Assembly (NCBI RefSeq): GCF_918797505.1
Contig: NC_092801.1
Location: 24,706,477-24,770,476 of the forward strand
Reading direction: 5' to 3'
DNA: 64,000 nucleotides
Origin: Bemisia tabaci
Lineage: Eukaryota > Arthropoda > Insecta > Hemiptera > Aleyrodidae
A program made the translations under genes and the position numbers. The notes below the pieces were generated by a model. That model searched no databases, was not told where the DNA came from, and saw nothing but the letters and a program-made list of their open reading frames with translations. Of this stretch, positions 41,550 to 50,649 are shown one piece after another (position 1 is the stretch's first letter; every line of letters begins with the position of its first letter).

Positions 41550-41696
41550 TGCCATGTTAAGGAAGAACGCCGCACAGTTGATCGAGTCTTAGGGGAGGTC
41601 GGACAAAATTTGGAAACTTTAAATGCTTATAACTCCGTTTTAACAAAATTTTTAGATTCTCAAAGTGCCTCCATCGGTTTCCACGTGAAATTTTCT
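41550..41696. mobile_element. family A left tip fused to a family J left half
   Basis: CTGCCATGTTAAGGAAGAAC (41550-41569) is the first 20 bp of family A. At GCCG it passes directly into CGCACAGTTGATCGAGT, the left end of family J, which continues to CCACGTGAAATTTTC (41696). Both right halves are missing. Confidence 0.7.
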
Positions 41697-41702
41697 TCAG
41701 CT

Positions 41703-41752
41703 AGTCGACTAGTAAGCAGTTTGCACCAAACTGCTTACTAGTCGACCCACCA
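41703..41752. repeat. short perfect palindrome
   Basis: GTCGACTAGTAAGCAGTTTG followed closely by CAAACTGCTTACTAGTCGAC, separated by only CAC. A near copy of one arm, GAGCTGCTTACTAATCGATTC, lies at about 42548. Confidence 0.75.
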
Positions 41753-41785
41753 CCATAAACTTCTAATGAGGAAATACCGAATCAC

Positions 41786-42530
41786 GGTTTGTCGATCGAT
41801 TCGCGGGTTTCTCGGTCGGTTCATGGGTTTGTCGATCGATTCATGGCTTCGTTGATCGATTCGTGGAGTTGTCAATCGATTATCGGATTTTTCGATTAAT
41901 TCACAAATTTGTAAATCAATGGAGAGCATGTGTGAGGAATTTGCGATTTGGCTGTTGATTCTTATGTAAAAGTTTGCGAGAAACACGATGGTGCCCCTGG
42001 TTTTCTCTGAAATCAACTTCCAAGCTCGAAGAAGCTTTCAAGTTGAGGCCAAAATGGAAGGGATATCCCACGCTATCCTGAGAGTCAACCTCTGCATCAA
42101 GACAAACTCTCCATCCAAAGATAGGGAGCAAATACATTAGCAGTGATGCCGTGTTTTCAGTTTTAGAGTCCCCAAATAAAGTAAGAGCCCTGTCAATGTA
42201 TTTGCTCCCTATCTTTGCATGGAGAGTTTGTCTCGATGTAGAGGTGGACTCTCACGATAGCGTGGGATATCCTCTCCATTTTGGCCTCAACTTGAGAGCT
42301 TTTTTTTGAGCTTGGGAGTTGATTTCAGAGAAAACCAGTGGCACCATCGTGTTTCTCGCGAACTTTTACAATAGAAACAACAGTCAAATCGCAAATTCCT
42401 CGCACATGCAACATCTCCATTTATATTTATAGTTTTGTCAATCGATTGGTTTTTTTGACCGATTCACGGGTTTGTAGATTGAACCGTTGTCGATCGATTC
42501 AAGCTTTCATTTTTCGATCGATCGAATCCA
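41786..42530. repeat. 20-bp minisatellite (GTTTGTCGATCGATTCATGG), split by family S
   Basis: About seven consecutive 20-bp units occupy 41786-41926, each a variant of GTTTGTCGATCGATTCATGG, decaying toward GATTAATTCACAAATTTGTA. Further variants follow at 42431-42530 on the other side of the family S element, so S inserted within the array. Confidence 0.8.
41927..42427. mobile_element. family S palindromic element, copy 1
   Basis: Arms of about 240 bp: GGAGAGCATGTGTGAGGAATTTGCG..., AACACGATGGTGCCCCTGG, TCAAGTTGAGGCCAAAATGG and GATAGGGAGCAAATACATT on the left, and the complements on the right. The centre is near 42150. The sister copy is 56395-56815. The mirrored frames on both strands are not genes. 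Confidence 0.8.
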
Positions 42531-42554
42531 TACCCTCCGTTCGCACCGAGCTGC

Positions 42555-42950
42555 TTACTAATCGATTCTTCACCGTACCTTCAAATGGAGAAATATCGAC
42601 AGCCGTTGGTCCACGCTCCCCCACTGCCGGTGATCACGATCAACCGGTCAGTAACGACTAACGAGTCGGTAAATGAGTGCGGGCGATGTGAATGTGACAG
42701 GACGTGCTGACTAATTGCTCCACGGGAGAAACCGCACCGATTTGCAGCGTCCACCGCCGCACCGCACGTCATCGTCCATCGACCACCGTTCACCGTCCAT
42801 CAACAAAGCTCCCAAGTCGGTCGGAAGTGTGACAAGCGGCTCCTGGCGACTCGGAACTTTCGATCTCCCGTCGCGACTGGCGCCGGGCGTCGCGCGCGCC
42901 CAGGTGTTTGACCTATCGCAACCCGCACCCGGAGGAAATTGCAGGGTTAA
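42555..42950. other. GC-richer sequence with family T words
   Basis: 42555-42600 has TAATCGATTCTTCACCGTAC and TTCAAATGGAGAAATATCGA of family T. 42720-42940 is CpG-richer (GTCCACCGCCGCACCGCACG) without recognised exon borders. Confidence 0.35.
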
Positions 42951-43392
42951 GGTGATTCGATGGACGCCATATTTTGTGTCAGAATGGCATGCGATATATC
43001 GCATCAATTGGTTCCATTTTTTCAGCTACTCGTCATTTTTCTCCAACTTTGAGATCGCAATTCTGTTGTCAGGAGACTTAAGCATTCACTTACCAATTTT
43101 AACAAAGAAATTCAACGTGATAAAGGCGCGGTTTTTTTTAGAGAGAAAATATCGCATTCGAGTGCAGTTTCGATATCAGTATCGAATGCGATGTTTTCTC
43201 TCTAAAAAAAACCGCGCCTTTATTACGTTGAATTTCTTCCTTAAAATTGGTAAGTGAGTGCTTTAGTCTCCTGATAACAGAATTGCGATCTCAAAATTGG
43301 AGGAAAATGACGAGTAGCTGAAAAAATCGAACCAATTGATGCGATATACCGCATGCCGTTCTGACTCTACATATGGAGTCCATCAAATTACC
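42951..43392. mobile_element. TTAA-flanked palindromic MITE (piggyBac-like), 442 bp
   Basis: Flanked by TTAA at 42947-42950 and 43393-43396. Ends GGTGATTCGATGGACGCCAT and TGGAGTCCATCAAATTACC. The arms run about 200 bp with GGCATGCGATATATCGCATC and AGATCGCAATTCTGTTGTCA mirrored on the right. The centre is a hairpin around CGATATCAGTATCG. Part of a 180-codon frame crosses the palindrome and is not a gene. Confidence 0.85.
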
Positions 43393-43619
43393 TTAAGGTG
43401 AAATTTTATACCCACCCGTCTTTGTCAGGTATTTCAGCGAATTTTTTTTCCTAGTTTAGTTTAGAGCGTCTGTGATTTGAACTCAATGATTTGAAGTTCT
43501 TTAAGGGCCATCCAACGATTTGTTAACGAGCTCCCTACAACTGGAGCTATTTTTGCACGATCCCGATGAAAACTTTGACGATGGAAAATGATGTGGGACT
43601 TAAAGACCTGAGACGAATT

Positions 43620-43756
43620 GAACTGCATTTTACAATTTGGAACTATAAATTCTGGCACTTCTGGGAAAACACTTATGGGCATAGGAAAATTAATGGTACA
43701 TACGTTGTTTTTAAACCGGGCTAGAATTTATAGTTCCAAATTGCAAAATGTGGTCC
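43620..43756. mobile_element. family D MITE, copy 2 (AATT duplication)
   Basis: Starts GAACTGCATTTTACAATTTG, ends AAATTGCAAAATGTGGTCC, flanked by AATT on both sides (43616-43619 and 43757-43760). The centre has GGCATAGGAAAATTAATGG and TACATACGTTG as in the other copies. Confidence 0.85.
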
Positions 43757-43872
43757 AATTTATATTCTACCGTCCACAGCAAGAACGTCGTAACTCTACT
43801 CAATTTGTTTTCCTTTTTTTCAGTACGCACTGATTTTATAACAAGAAAATTCAATTGCCACAACGCTTACCA

Positions 43873-44734
43873 CCAGAGCCGGATTTACCTACTTGCCGCC
43901 CATGGGCCACCTGTATTTTGCCGCCCCCTTCTTATTCGTTTTGAAACATCAATAAAAACCATCAAGTGAACGTGCCAGCGCGGGTGGGGTGCATAAGACG
44001 CGTTTACTCGTGTTGGACATATTTTTTGGGAAAGCCCTGATGTCAACACTACTAGCAAAAATTCACCGAACTTTGCGCGAACGTTAAGTTTCGTAAACTT
44101 ATCTCTGCGTGGACAAGGCCTTCCATTCATAAGAAATTGACGAAAAAATTATGAAAGAGCAAAACGTAAATGTGGTTTCATGATTTTAACTTCCGCCGCT
44201 GCGCCGCGCAGACCGCACCGTCTTTGTAGCAATGCGTGAAGTATTCCGACAGTTTTGTAGGCGCTATGAGTTTCACGCCGACGACCGCTGCTGAACGCAC
44301 TGTGTTTGGCGCAATGTGTGAAGTATTCATGCATTCTTGTAGGGGCTATCCGTTTCACGCTGACCGCAGTGACCGCATTGTGTTTGATGCAATGCGTGAA
44401 GTATTCGTGCAGTCTTGTAGGCGCTAATATGTGTTACATGCCGACCGCCGCGCCGAGGGCTTCTCCTTTTCATCTCAAGTCCTCGCCATCATTTCTCTCT
44501 CAGTCTTGGCCAAATTGCGTGTTTGGTCTCTCTCTTGACTCGATTAATTAAAGGTGCTGTCCCTTGAATCATCGGAAGATGACGAAATTAGAAATTACTA
44601 TACTCTCAGGAAATGGAGAGATTTTGTTTGTAATTTTTTTCTAAATCCGTTTTTTTATACCTACATTTAAAAAAATTGCAAAATTTGCCGCCATGGGCCG
44701 CGGCCCATGTGGCCACCCCCTTAATCCGACCCTG
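43873..44734. mobile_element. hAT-like element with CAGAGCCGGATT ends
   Basis: The left end CAGAGCCGGATTTACC and the right end CCCCCTTAATCCGACCCTG form a diverged inverted repeat of a type common in hAT elements. Inner matching pair: TTGCCGCCCATGGGCCACC and GCCGCCATGGGCCGCGGCC. The candidate 8-bp duplication (CTTACCAC against CATACTGC) is poor. The interior holds a three-unit tandem repeat but no transposase. Confidence 0.55.
44215..44455. repeat. minisatellite, three units of about 80 bp
   Basis: Units begin GCACCGTCTTTGTAGCAATG (44215), GCACTGTGTTTGGCGCAATG (44297) and GCATTGTGTTTGATGCAATG (44375). Each continues GTGAAGTATTC ... TTGTAGGCGCTA ... TTTCACGCCGACCGC. The periods are 82 and 78 bp. 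It lies within the hAT-like element. Confidence 0.85.
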
Positions 44735-44775
44735 CATACTGCATCCATCACATAAACACCTTATATCATTTCAAT

Positions 44776-44834
44776 TTGTCTATGGCTGTAGACCCCACAG
44801 GAATATAAGCCATTAAACCAACAGGGGAAAAAAA
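44776..44834 (+). mobile_element. SINE 3' end fragment
   Basis: TGTCTATGGCTGTAGACCCC, CAGGAATATAAGCCATTAAA and CCAACAGGGG followed by an A-run match the last 50 bp and tail of the SINE at 11402-11674, in the opposite orientation. The tRNA head and most of the body are absent, as in a 5'-truncated insertion. Confidence 0.75.
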
Positions 44835-45299
44835 TAATTATTTAATTGCTCCGATGTGAACGTATTTATGCCAAAGAGAACTATGTCTCATGGAAACCCA
44901 ACGTACATAGTACTTTTTACCGTAAATACGTCCATGTAATATCTCGAGGACAACCTATTTGAAATAATGAACATCTCAATTTTCCAAACATGTCTCCCTG
45001 CAGCATGTCCTTCCATTATGCTCCAACGTAAATTTATTTTCCACTTATAACTATGCTTTATGATCAAGAGCTGTAAATAAATAAAAACAAACGCTTGTCC
45101 AAAGCAAGGCATCTCAGCACTGTTCTCGAGATTCTTTTATTCGCAATCTCACGAATTGAATAAAAAGGGACCATTTATCTTGCTTCTCCACCCCCTGACT
45201 CTCCCTCATTCATACTCTCAGCGTCTCAGCTCCTCGGGAAGCTTGATGAGAGGAGGGTGGAGGCCCCGCTACTCCCAGCCGTTGAAAAGCGAAGCTTTA
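44835..45299. other. unique sequence, no feature recognised
   Basis: No gene or repeat that I can support. Confidence 0.35.
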
Positions 45300-45552
45300 C
45301 CACCGTGCTAAGGAAGAACATCGTATGACCCGTCAGACGTTGCCAAATTCCCTTCGACAAATCACGAATTTTCGGAAACATTTGATAATATTTTACCTTC
45401 GATTTTTAAGAGAATTTTGCCCGTAATTTGATCTAAAATTCGTGAAAATTTTATGGAGAAATGTTCATAATTTTCTTCAAAAATAGATATTTTCTGAGAG
45501 GAAATTTGGCAACGCCTGAAGGCTCATACGGCGTTCTTCCATAGCTCAGTAG
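45300..45552. mobile_element. family A MITE, diverged copy
   Basis: Left CACCGTGCTAAGGAAGAACA, then TCGTATGACCCGTCAGACG and TTGCCAAATTCCC. Right GAAATTTGGCAACGCCTGAAG, then CATACGGCGTTCTTCCATAG. The right tip reads CTCAGTAG instead of CACGGCAG. Confidence 0.75.
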
Positions 45553-45721
45553 AGCTGTCTTCGAGACACGAAATTACTAAGTTATTTCATCTCCGAGCGG
45601 GTGGTTATAGTGCTGCTCGTTTTCATTATCGCTCAACTGAGCTTTCATTCTGTTTTTAACTTCAGGATTCTATTCAACGCCCGTAGTATACATTTAACGT
45701 TTTCTAGTCCTTTGCATGGAC

Positions 45722-46010
45722 AGAGTGTCTACAAGTCCGGAATTTCTGGAAAGTCCGAAATTAGAAGTACTGATTTTTTAAGGACGGTCCGGAAGTAGTG
45801 AAAAAGTGCGGAAATTTCGCAAGGAGGTCCGGAATTTTTTTCATTTTTGAGCAAGAACATGATTTTTGAAATTTTGCGAATTTCGTCAAATGGAGGTACT
45901 GAAAAAGCACTAAATTTTTCTATCGAGGAGATACTGAATTCCTTGGGAAAGTACTAAAAAGGCACTGGAAAAGTACTGATTTTTGGCCAGCCTGTTTTAG
46001 TAGACACCCT
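45722..46010. mobile_element. family M-related MITE, second copy
   Basis: Begins GAGTGTCTACAAGTCCGG and ends CAGCCTGTTTTAGTAGACACCCT. The interior GGTCCGGAAGTAGTGAAAAA and GGAGATACTGAATTCC is collinear with 31199-31495. Confidence 0.7.
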
Positions 46011-46012
46011 CC

Positions 46013-46074
46013 CTGCCCCTGCTATATAGCCCGAAAGTACGGCTTCCACGGCCGTAGTTTTTTTTCTCAGTGCG
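46013..46074. mobile_element. family G right-end fragment
   Basis: GCTATATAGCCCGAAAGTAC, GGCTTCCACGGCCGTAG, then a T-run and CTCAGTG, matching family G right ends. It directly abuts the preceding M-type element. Confidence 0.65.
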
Positions 46075-46438
46075 TGTGGTTTTCTATCGGAGCAGTTCGA
46101 GCAGGCATCATGGCGGGGGGTATTTTCACTCCTCATTTCGAGCTGTTTTCTTTCTGGCTGTCACCGCAGGCCTCGTCTCGCGGTGACAGCTCTCGGCCTC
46201 ATCCTCCTCCTCGCTCCTCTTAATTCCGTGAGAACTACTTTGACCGTTCTCTCGCGACCACTCTTACTTTTACTCCCACCCCCTCCCCTCCCCCCGAGTG
46301 ACACGCGAAAAACTAATTTAAGACCCGAACCGTTCCGCCGCCTCCCGACAACTTTCGGAATAAGTTCCTCAGCCAACCACAATGGGACCGTTTAGTTAGG
46401 ATAGCCTCCGAGCGCCGAAAATAAATGCGTCTGGGATG
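46075..46438. other. unique sequence, no gene supported
   Basis: A pyrimidine-rich, GC-richer stretch (46200-46300) with overlapping frames on both strands. None is convincing. Confidence 0.35.
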
Positions 46439-46505
46439 CTGTCGTGCTGAGACAGAATGACGTATGAGCCTCTAGACGCTGCCAAATTTTTTTTGTGACA
46501 AACCA

Positions 46506-46672
46506 CGAATTTTCCAGAGGCGGATCCAGAAATTTGGCAACATCGGGTTTCCTCCATTTAAACCTATGCTAAATAATCGATTCTCGTCGGAGCTGGCCCC
46601 TCTAAGTATCGATACATTTCCATAGGTTTAAATGGAGAAAAGGCATTGTTGCCAATTTGCTGGATCCGCTAA
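46506..46672. mobile_element. family F inverted-repeat element inside family A
   Basis: GCGGATCCAGAAATTTGGCA, TCCTCCATTTAAACCTATG on the left and CATAGGTTTAAATGGAGAAA, TTGTTGCCAATTTGCTGGAT, CCGC on the right. About 165 bp with well-matched arms of 45 bp. The sister copy is 6708-6880. Confidence 0.75.
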
Positions 46673-46851
46673 TAGAGTTTTTGGAAAAATGTGTTTATGT
46701 TTTTCTTCTGATTTACAGAGGATTTTATTCGTAATTTGCTTTAAAATATCCGAAAATTTTAAAAACAAATATTCAATACCTTCTTCAAAAATAAACAATT
46801 TCTGAGAGAAGATTTGGCAACGTTTACAGGTTCATACGGCGTTCTTCCATA

Positions 46852-47141
46852 CACGGAGAAAAAAACCTCGTGCTTGGGATCTGAAGTTTAGGTCATATGG
46901 ATCTCTGAAGTTTTCGGATTGAGCATCTGAACACTTTAGGTCTAGCTGTCGAGGTTCGGATCACACATCTGAAACTTCAGTTCTTACATCTGAAGTACTT
47001 TAGATGTGAGAACCGAAGTTTCAGATGTGTGATCCAAACCTCAGCAGCTGGACCTAAAGTGTTCAGATGCACATTCCGAAAACTTCAGAGATCTATATGA
47101 CCTAAACTTCGGGTCCCACGCACAAAGTTTTTTTCTCCGTG
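46852..47141. mobile_element. family E MITE inside a family A right end (TA duplication)
   Basis: Ends CACGGAGAAAAAAACCTCG and AAAGTTTTTTTCTCCGTG, flanked by TA at 46850-46851 and 47142-47143. The host sequence TTCCA-TA-GCATG is the terminal TTCCTTAGCACG of family A. Interior words CTGAAGTTTTCGGATTGAGC and complement. Confidence 0.85.
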
Positions 47142-47148
47142 TAGCATG

Positions 47149-47327
47149 TGAGAGAGACCAAGGCTTAAGAGTGTTTGGCACTTGAGTTCTTAGGTGACAA
47201 ACCGGGTCAACGGTCTTTTTTCTGTGGATTGGTGCACGTTTTGTTCTCGTTCCTCTTTGGATTTGTCATCCGGATGAAATTAAAAAAAAATTTCCGTCTT
47301 AGGAGAGTAAGTGCTGTAAATAGCTTT
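47149..47327. other. unique sequence, no feature recognised
   Basis: Short gap between a family A nest and a family G copy. Nothing supported. Confidence 0.3.
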
Positions 47328-47520
47328 ACCGAAAAAGAAAACTTCGTCCCTAGGAGCGTACTTACGGGTTATATGGACATACCGTTCGCGTTCCGGGCTC
47401 AGAGGCCGGAAGTCACGGGCGTAGCTCTCGAAGCAATCGAAGCTCCAACACCCGTAACTTTCCGCCTCTGAGCACGGAATGGACGGTATGTCTATACAGC
47501 CCGTAACTTTTTTTTCAGTC
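47328..47520. mobile_element. family G MITE, copy
   Basis: Left AAAAAGAAAACTTCGTCCC, ACTTACGGGTTATATGGACA, TACCGTTCGCGTTCCGGGC. Right GGAATGGACGGTATGTCTAT, ACAGCCCGTAAC, T-run, CAGTC. The CACTG tip on the left is mutated (TACCG). Confidence 0.7.
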
Positions 47521-47978
47521 TTTGGTTACAGGGACCAAACTTCTGTTCGTATTGAACTTTAACGAATTAATTTTCCGATGCGCTCATCGTGATTTTTAAG
47601 CTATTTTCTTCAAGAATTACTCTCCTTTTCGCTCAGCTGAATTTTGCAAACCCATCCTGATCTTCGAACTAGAAAAGCCCAAACCGATTGGAAAATGTCG
47701 GCGGCAACACGGGTCTCTCCGAATTTCCGCGGTTTGTCTGCTCTGCCGGGGCGAGCGCTTCACGCCTGAAACTGGTGGCCTCATTCATCCCGGCCACCGA
47801 TTCGGCCATTCGTTTCGGCCATTACACGCTCCGTGCGGTCCACGCTTTGCTCCCCGCCCCCCACTTCCCCCGCCTTCCAGAATTCCTATCCCAGGTGTGG
47901 ATTTCGCCGGGTCCTCTCTGCACTTTCGATCCTCTCTCATCGCGAACCGATAAACCGCAACCTGCAGGGCCACTCCGC
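47521..47978. other. GC-richer unique sequence, no gene supported
   Basis: A 146-codon frame from 47688 looks long but runs into the family A and M elements (47979 onward) and has competing frames on the other strand. I see no domain. Confidence 0.4.
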
Positions 47979-48545
47979 TCCGTCATGCTAAGGAAAAACG
48001 CCGTAAGAACCTCCAGACGTTGCCAAACTTCATCTGATAAAATAAACAGGGTGTCCAGCATCAGGAAAAACCGGAAAATATCAGGAATTTCGGCCGATCA
48101 GGAAAAAATCAGGGAAATGTCAGGATAATCGGAAAAATCGGACGTTTTATCAGGAATTTTTCTTACGCGAATCTCCTCAGCGGAGAAGTCTTACTGCTTT
48201 TTCCCTAGCAAGCTAGGAGTCGTCGCGCCGTCTTTGTTTCCGATAATTTCTCAAAGAAAAATCAGGCAAATATCAGGAATTTTCAAAATGAGAGATCAGG
48301 AATTTTTTATAAAATATCAGGATTTTTCAAAATTAAAAAATACTAGACATACTGATAAAAATTTCCAAGGAAACTTGTGGACATTTTTCTCCCCAATTTG
48401 TAAATAATTTATTTCGCAATGTAATCTACAGCATCCGATAATTTCAATGAAAAATATTTATAAATCTTCTCAAAAATGAATGTTTTATAAACGGAAATTT
48501 GGCAACATTTGGATGTTCGTACGGCGTTTTCCCTCAGCACGGCAG
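47979..48545. mobile_element. family A MITE interrupted by family M
   Basis: Left CGTCATGCTAAGGAAAAACG and CAGACGTTGCCAAACTTC to about 48047. Right AAATTTCCAAGG ... GGAAATTTGGCAACATTTGG ... TACGGCGTTTTCCCTCAGCAC, GGCAG to 48545. The M element occupies 48048-48353. Confidence 0.75.
48048..48353. mobile_element. family M MITE, copy 2
   Basis: AGGGTGTCCAGCATCAGG to AATACTAGACATACT. It is collinear with 27123-27434 through GATCAGGAAAAAATCAGG, CGGACGTTTTATCAGG, TTTCTTACGCGAATCTCCTC and GAGTCGTCGCGCCGTC. The two copies look roughly 90% alike. Confidence 0.75.
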
Positions 48546-49082
48546 CACTACCGTTCGGTACAGCTGCAGTCGAAATGAAAATGCAATTAGACGAATTGTG
48601 GGAGGGGGGAGGGGGGAGGGGGGGGGGAGAGTCATTGAAAGTCATCGAGCGGGTTTTGTCTTTCGTAAGATTTCTAATCAGCGATCAAGAATTCGTTCAC
48701 TAGAAGGTACCGGCTTACTGGTAAGTGTCTGCTGAACGGAACGGAACAACTAAGTGGTGAAACGAAACTTTTTCGCAGAGATGATGTGACATATTATTAC
48801 GTCGTTGCCCAGACGAAAGCGATCGTAACTAAATTGTGACGCAGAAAATCCACTCGCGATTTCATTATTATTGGGAAAGCCTCGATTGTTCTTATATGAA
48901 AACACTGACTCATCTTCTAATTGCAAGCATTATCGGCTGAATTTTGTACATAAGTTAATTTCTCAGTTGTAGTTACGTGAAAAATATGCAATCCACTACT
49001 ACGTCCACAAACGCACTGACTTGGGCACGTTTATACTGTTTTAGCTGATAAATGAAGTCAACATGCAAGCCAACTCAAAAAT
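48546..49082. other. unique sequence with a G-rich run
   Basis: A purine/G-rich run GGGAGGGGGGAGGGGGGAGG lies at 48600-48629, a sequence able to form G-quadruplex. No gene recognised. Confidence 0.4.
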
Positions 49083-49219
49083 GGACTGCATTTTGCAATT
49101 TGGAACTGTAAATTCTGGCTCTTCTGGAAAAACACCTATGTGCATAGGGAAACTAATGGCGCATACGTTGTTTTTAATGCGGGCTAGAATCTATAGGTCC
49201 AAATTGCAAAACGTAGTCC
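49083..49219. mobile_element. family D MITE, copy 3 (AAAT duplication)
   Basis: Starts GGACTGCATTTTGCAATTTG and ends CAAATTGCAAAACGTAGTCC, flanked by AAAT at 49079-49082 and 49220-49223. The centre GTGCATAGGGAAACTAATGG and GCATACGTTGTTTTTA is shared with the other two copies. Confidence 0.85.
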
Positions 49220-49307
49220 AAATGAACTTCGCTGTCTTGGCAGAATCACTTAGTTCCTTAAAATGAGATAAACCTGGTTTAGGTGAAAATTCGATTTCGA
49301 AAATTTG

Positions 49308-50123
49308 AACTGAAAAAAAAAAAAACTCCGACCGTGGAAGCCGTACTTACGGGCTATGGACGTACCGTCTGACCGTCTGCGTTCCGGGCGTAGCAACCGG
49401 AGTAATGGGCCTGTTGCAAACTTTTGCTAGAGCAAAAATAAGAGTTGTTTCTTATAGATAATGCCTCAGAAATCACGATGAGCGCATCGGCAAAGTCTGA
49501 AATGCACTCATAACTTCACAATCTGCGTAAGAAATTTGCGTTTTTTTAAGCTTCCCGCTTCAAAAACGATACTACGGCACAGGTGAACATTTTGTTAGAG
49601 GAGTCGCTCCATCGTCGGCGATATTCATCATGGCCGACACTTGCGCGCAGTTTTGCGCGTAATTCGAGGAGAGTTCAAGGTCAATCAATGCGGGCGTGGA
49701 AAATATGAACGTTAAAACGCGCCGATTGTTATCTGGTCTAATCCAGTTCAGGTATTATCTCGTCCCATCACACTTGTTTTGGCGGATTGGCGTCGGCCAT
49801 GATGAGTATTGCCGACGATGGAACGACTCCTCTTACAAAATGTTCACCTGTGCCGTAGTATCGTTTTTGAAGCGGGAAGCTCAAAAAACCGCAAATTTCT
49901 TACGCAGACTGTGAAGTTATGATTGCATTTCAGACTTTGCCGATGCGCTCATCGTGATTTTTGAGGCATTATCTACAAGAAACAACTCTTATTTTTGCTC
50001 TAGCAAAAGTTTGCAACAGGCCCATTGAAGCCACGGCTCCAGCACCCGGAACTTTCGACCTCTGAGCCCGGAACGGACGGTATGTCTATACAGCCCATAC
50101 CTTTTTTTTTTTCTTTCACAGTG
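49308..50123. mobile_element. family G MITE interrupted by GGGCCTGTTGC element
   Basis: Left AACTGAAAAAAAAAAAAACTC, CGTGGAAGCCGTACTTACGG, then a break at 49406. Right ATTGAAGCCACGGCTCCAGC, GGAACGGACGGTATGTCTAT, ACAGCCCATAC, T-run, CAGTG. The joined sequence GAGTAATTGAAGCC equals the uninterrupted family order. Confidence 0.8.
49407..50023. mobile_element. palindromic element GGGCCTGTTGC inside family G (AT duplication)
   Basis: Ends GGGCCTGTTGCAAACTTTTG and CAAAAGTTTGCAACAGGCCC, with arms of about 235 bp (GCTAGAGCAAAAATAAGAG, ATCACGATGAGCGCATCGGC and complements). Flanked by AT on both sides. The spacer of about 150 bp is not mirrored. 617 bp, non-coding. Confidence 0.8.
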
Positions 50124-50649
50124 GTTCTTGCTCCTATACTTAGTAACACAGCCGTGAAATCAGTCCATTTGTCTCTGGTTATCCTAATCGAGTGATTGAC
50201 AGCAACGGAAACGCGAAGAAAATAGCTGAACACCGGTGAGGTGCGATCCAGGGCACACCACCAACGGAGCCCCGACAGACATCAGTCATCAAACATCAAA
50301 CATCAGGACGGAGGAAGATCCAGCCGGTGGAAATGCCGGCCAGTCCGCTGCATTGGTCCGTTACTCGGCCGCGCTAAGCAAACACCGCGTATCTACATCG
50401 AATTCCCATGGAGGATTCGCGGTTTTTGCAAAGCCCGGTAGTAATGCGACAGCACTTCGCACAAAAAGAGACGCAGAGCGCGGATAAAAAAAAAATCAAG
50501 TTTTCTTTGAATAAATTTGTACCGTTCGACGGAACCCGACTGCGTTGCGAACAGTTCACTCCGAGTGTAACAGATCCATTCACTCCCGGAGTGAGAGAGG
50601 CCCGCGTTGTCAGACATTCGCACGCACTTCTTCCTGATTAAAACAATTT
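50124..50649. other. unique sequence, no gene supported
   Basis: Four overlapping frames of 66-83 codons on both strands at 50236-50641 have no recognisable domain. Confidence 0.35.

Larger units (their letters stand above)
46439..47148. mobile_element. family A MITE carrying two nested elements (F and E)
   Basis: Left end CTGTCGTGCTGAGACAGAATG and AGACGCTGCCAAATTTTTTT. After the F insertion it resumes GTTTTTGGAAAAATGTG, then GATTTGGCAACGTTTACAGG, CATACGGCGTTCTTCCATA, then the E insertion, then TAGCATG. The order of insertions relative to each other cannot be told. Confidence 0.75.

Noticed and set aside
42715..43257. 180-codon open frame
   Set aside because: Its second half is the TTAA-flanked palindrome at 42951-43392; no conserved domain is visible.
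47688..48128. 146-codon open frame
   Set aside because: It runs into a family A element and a nested family M element, has competing frames on the opposite strand, and shows no domain or splice border.
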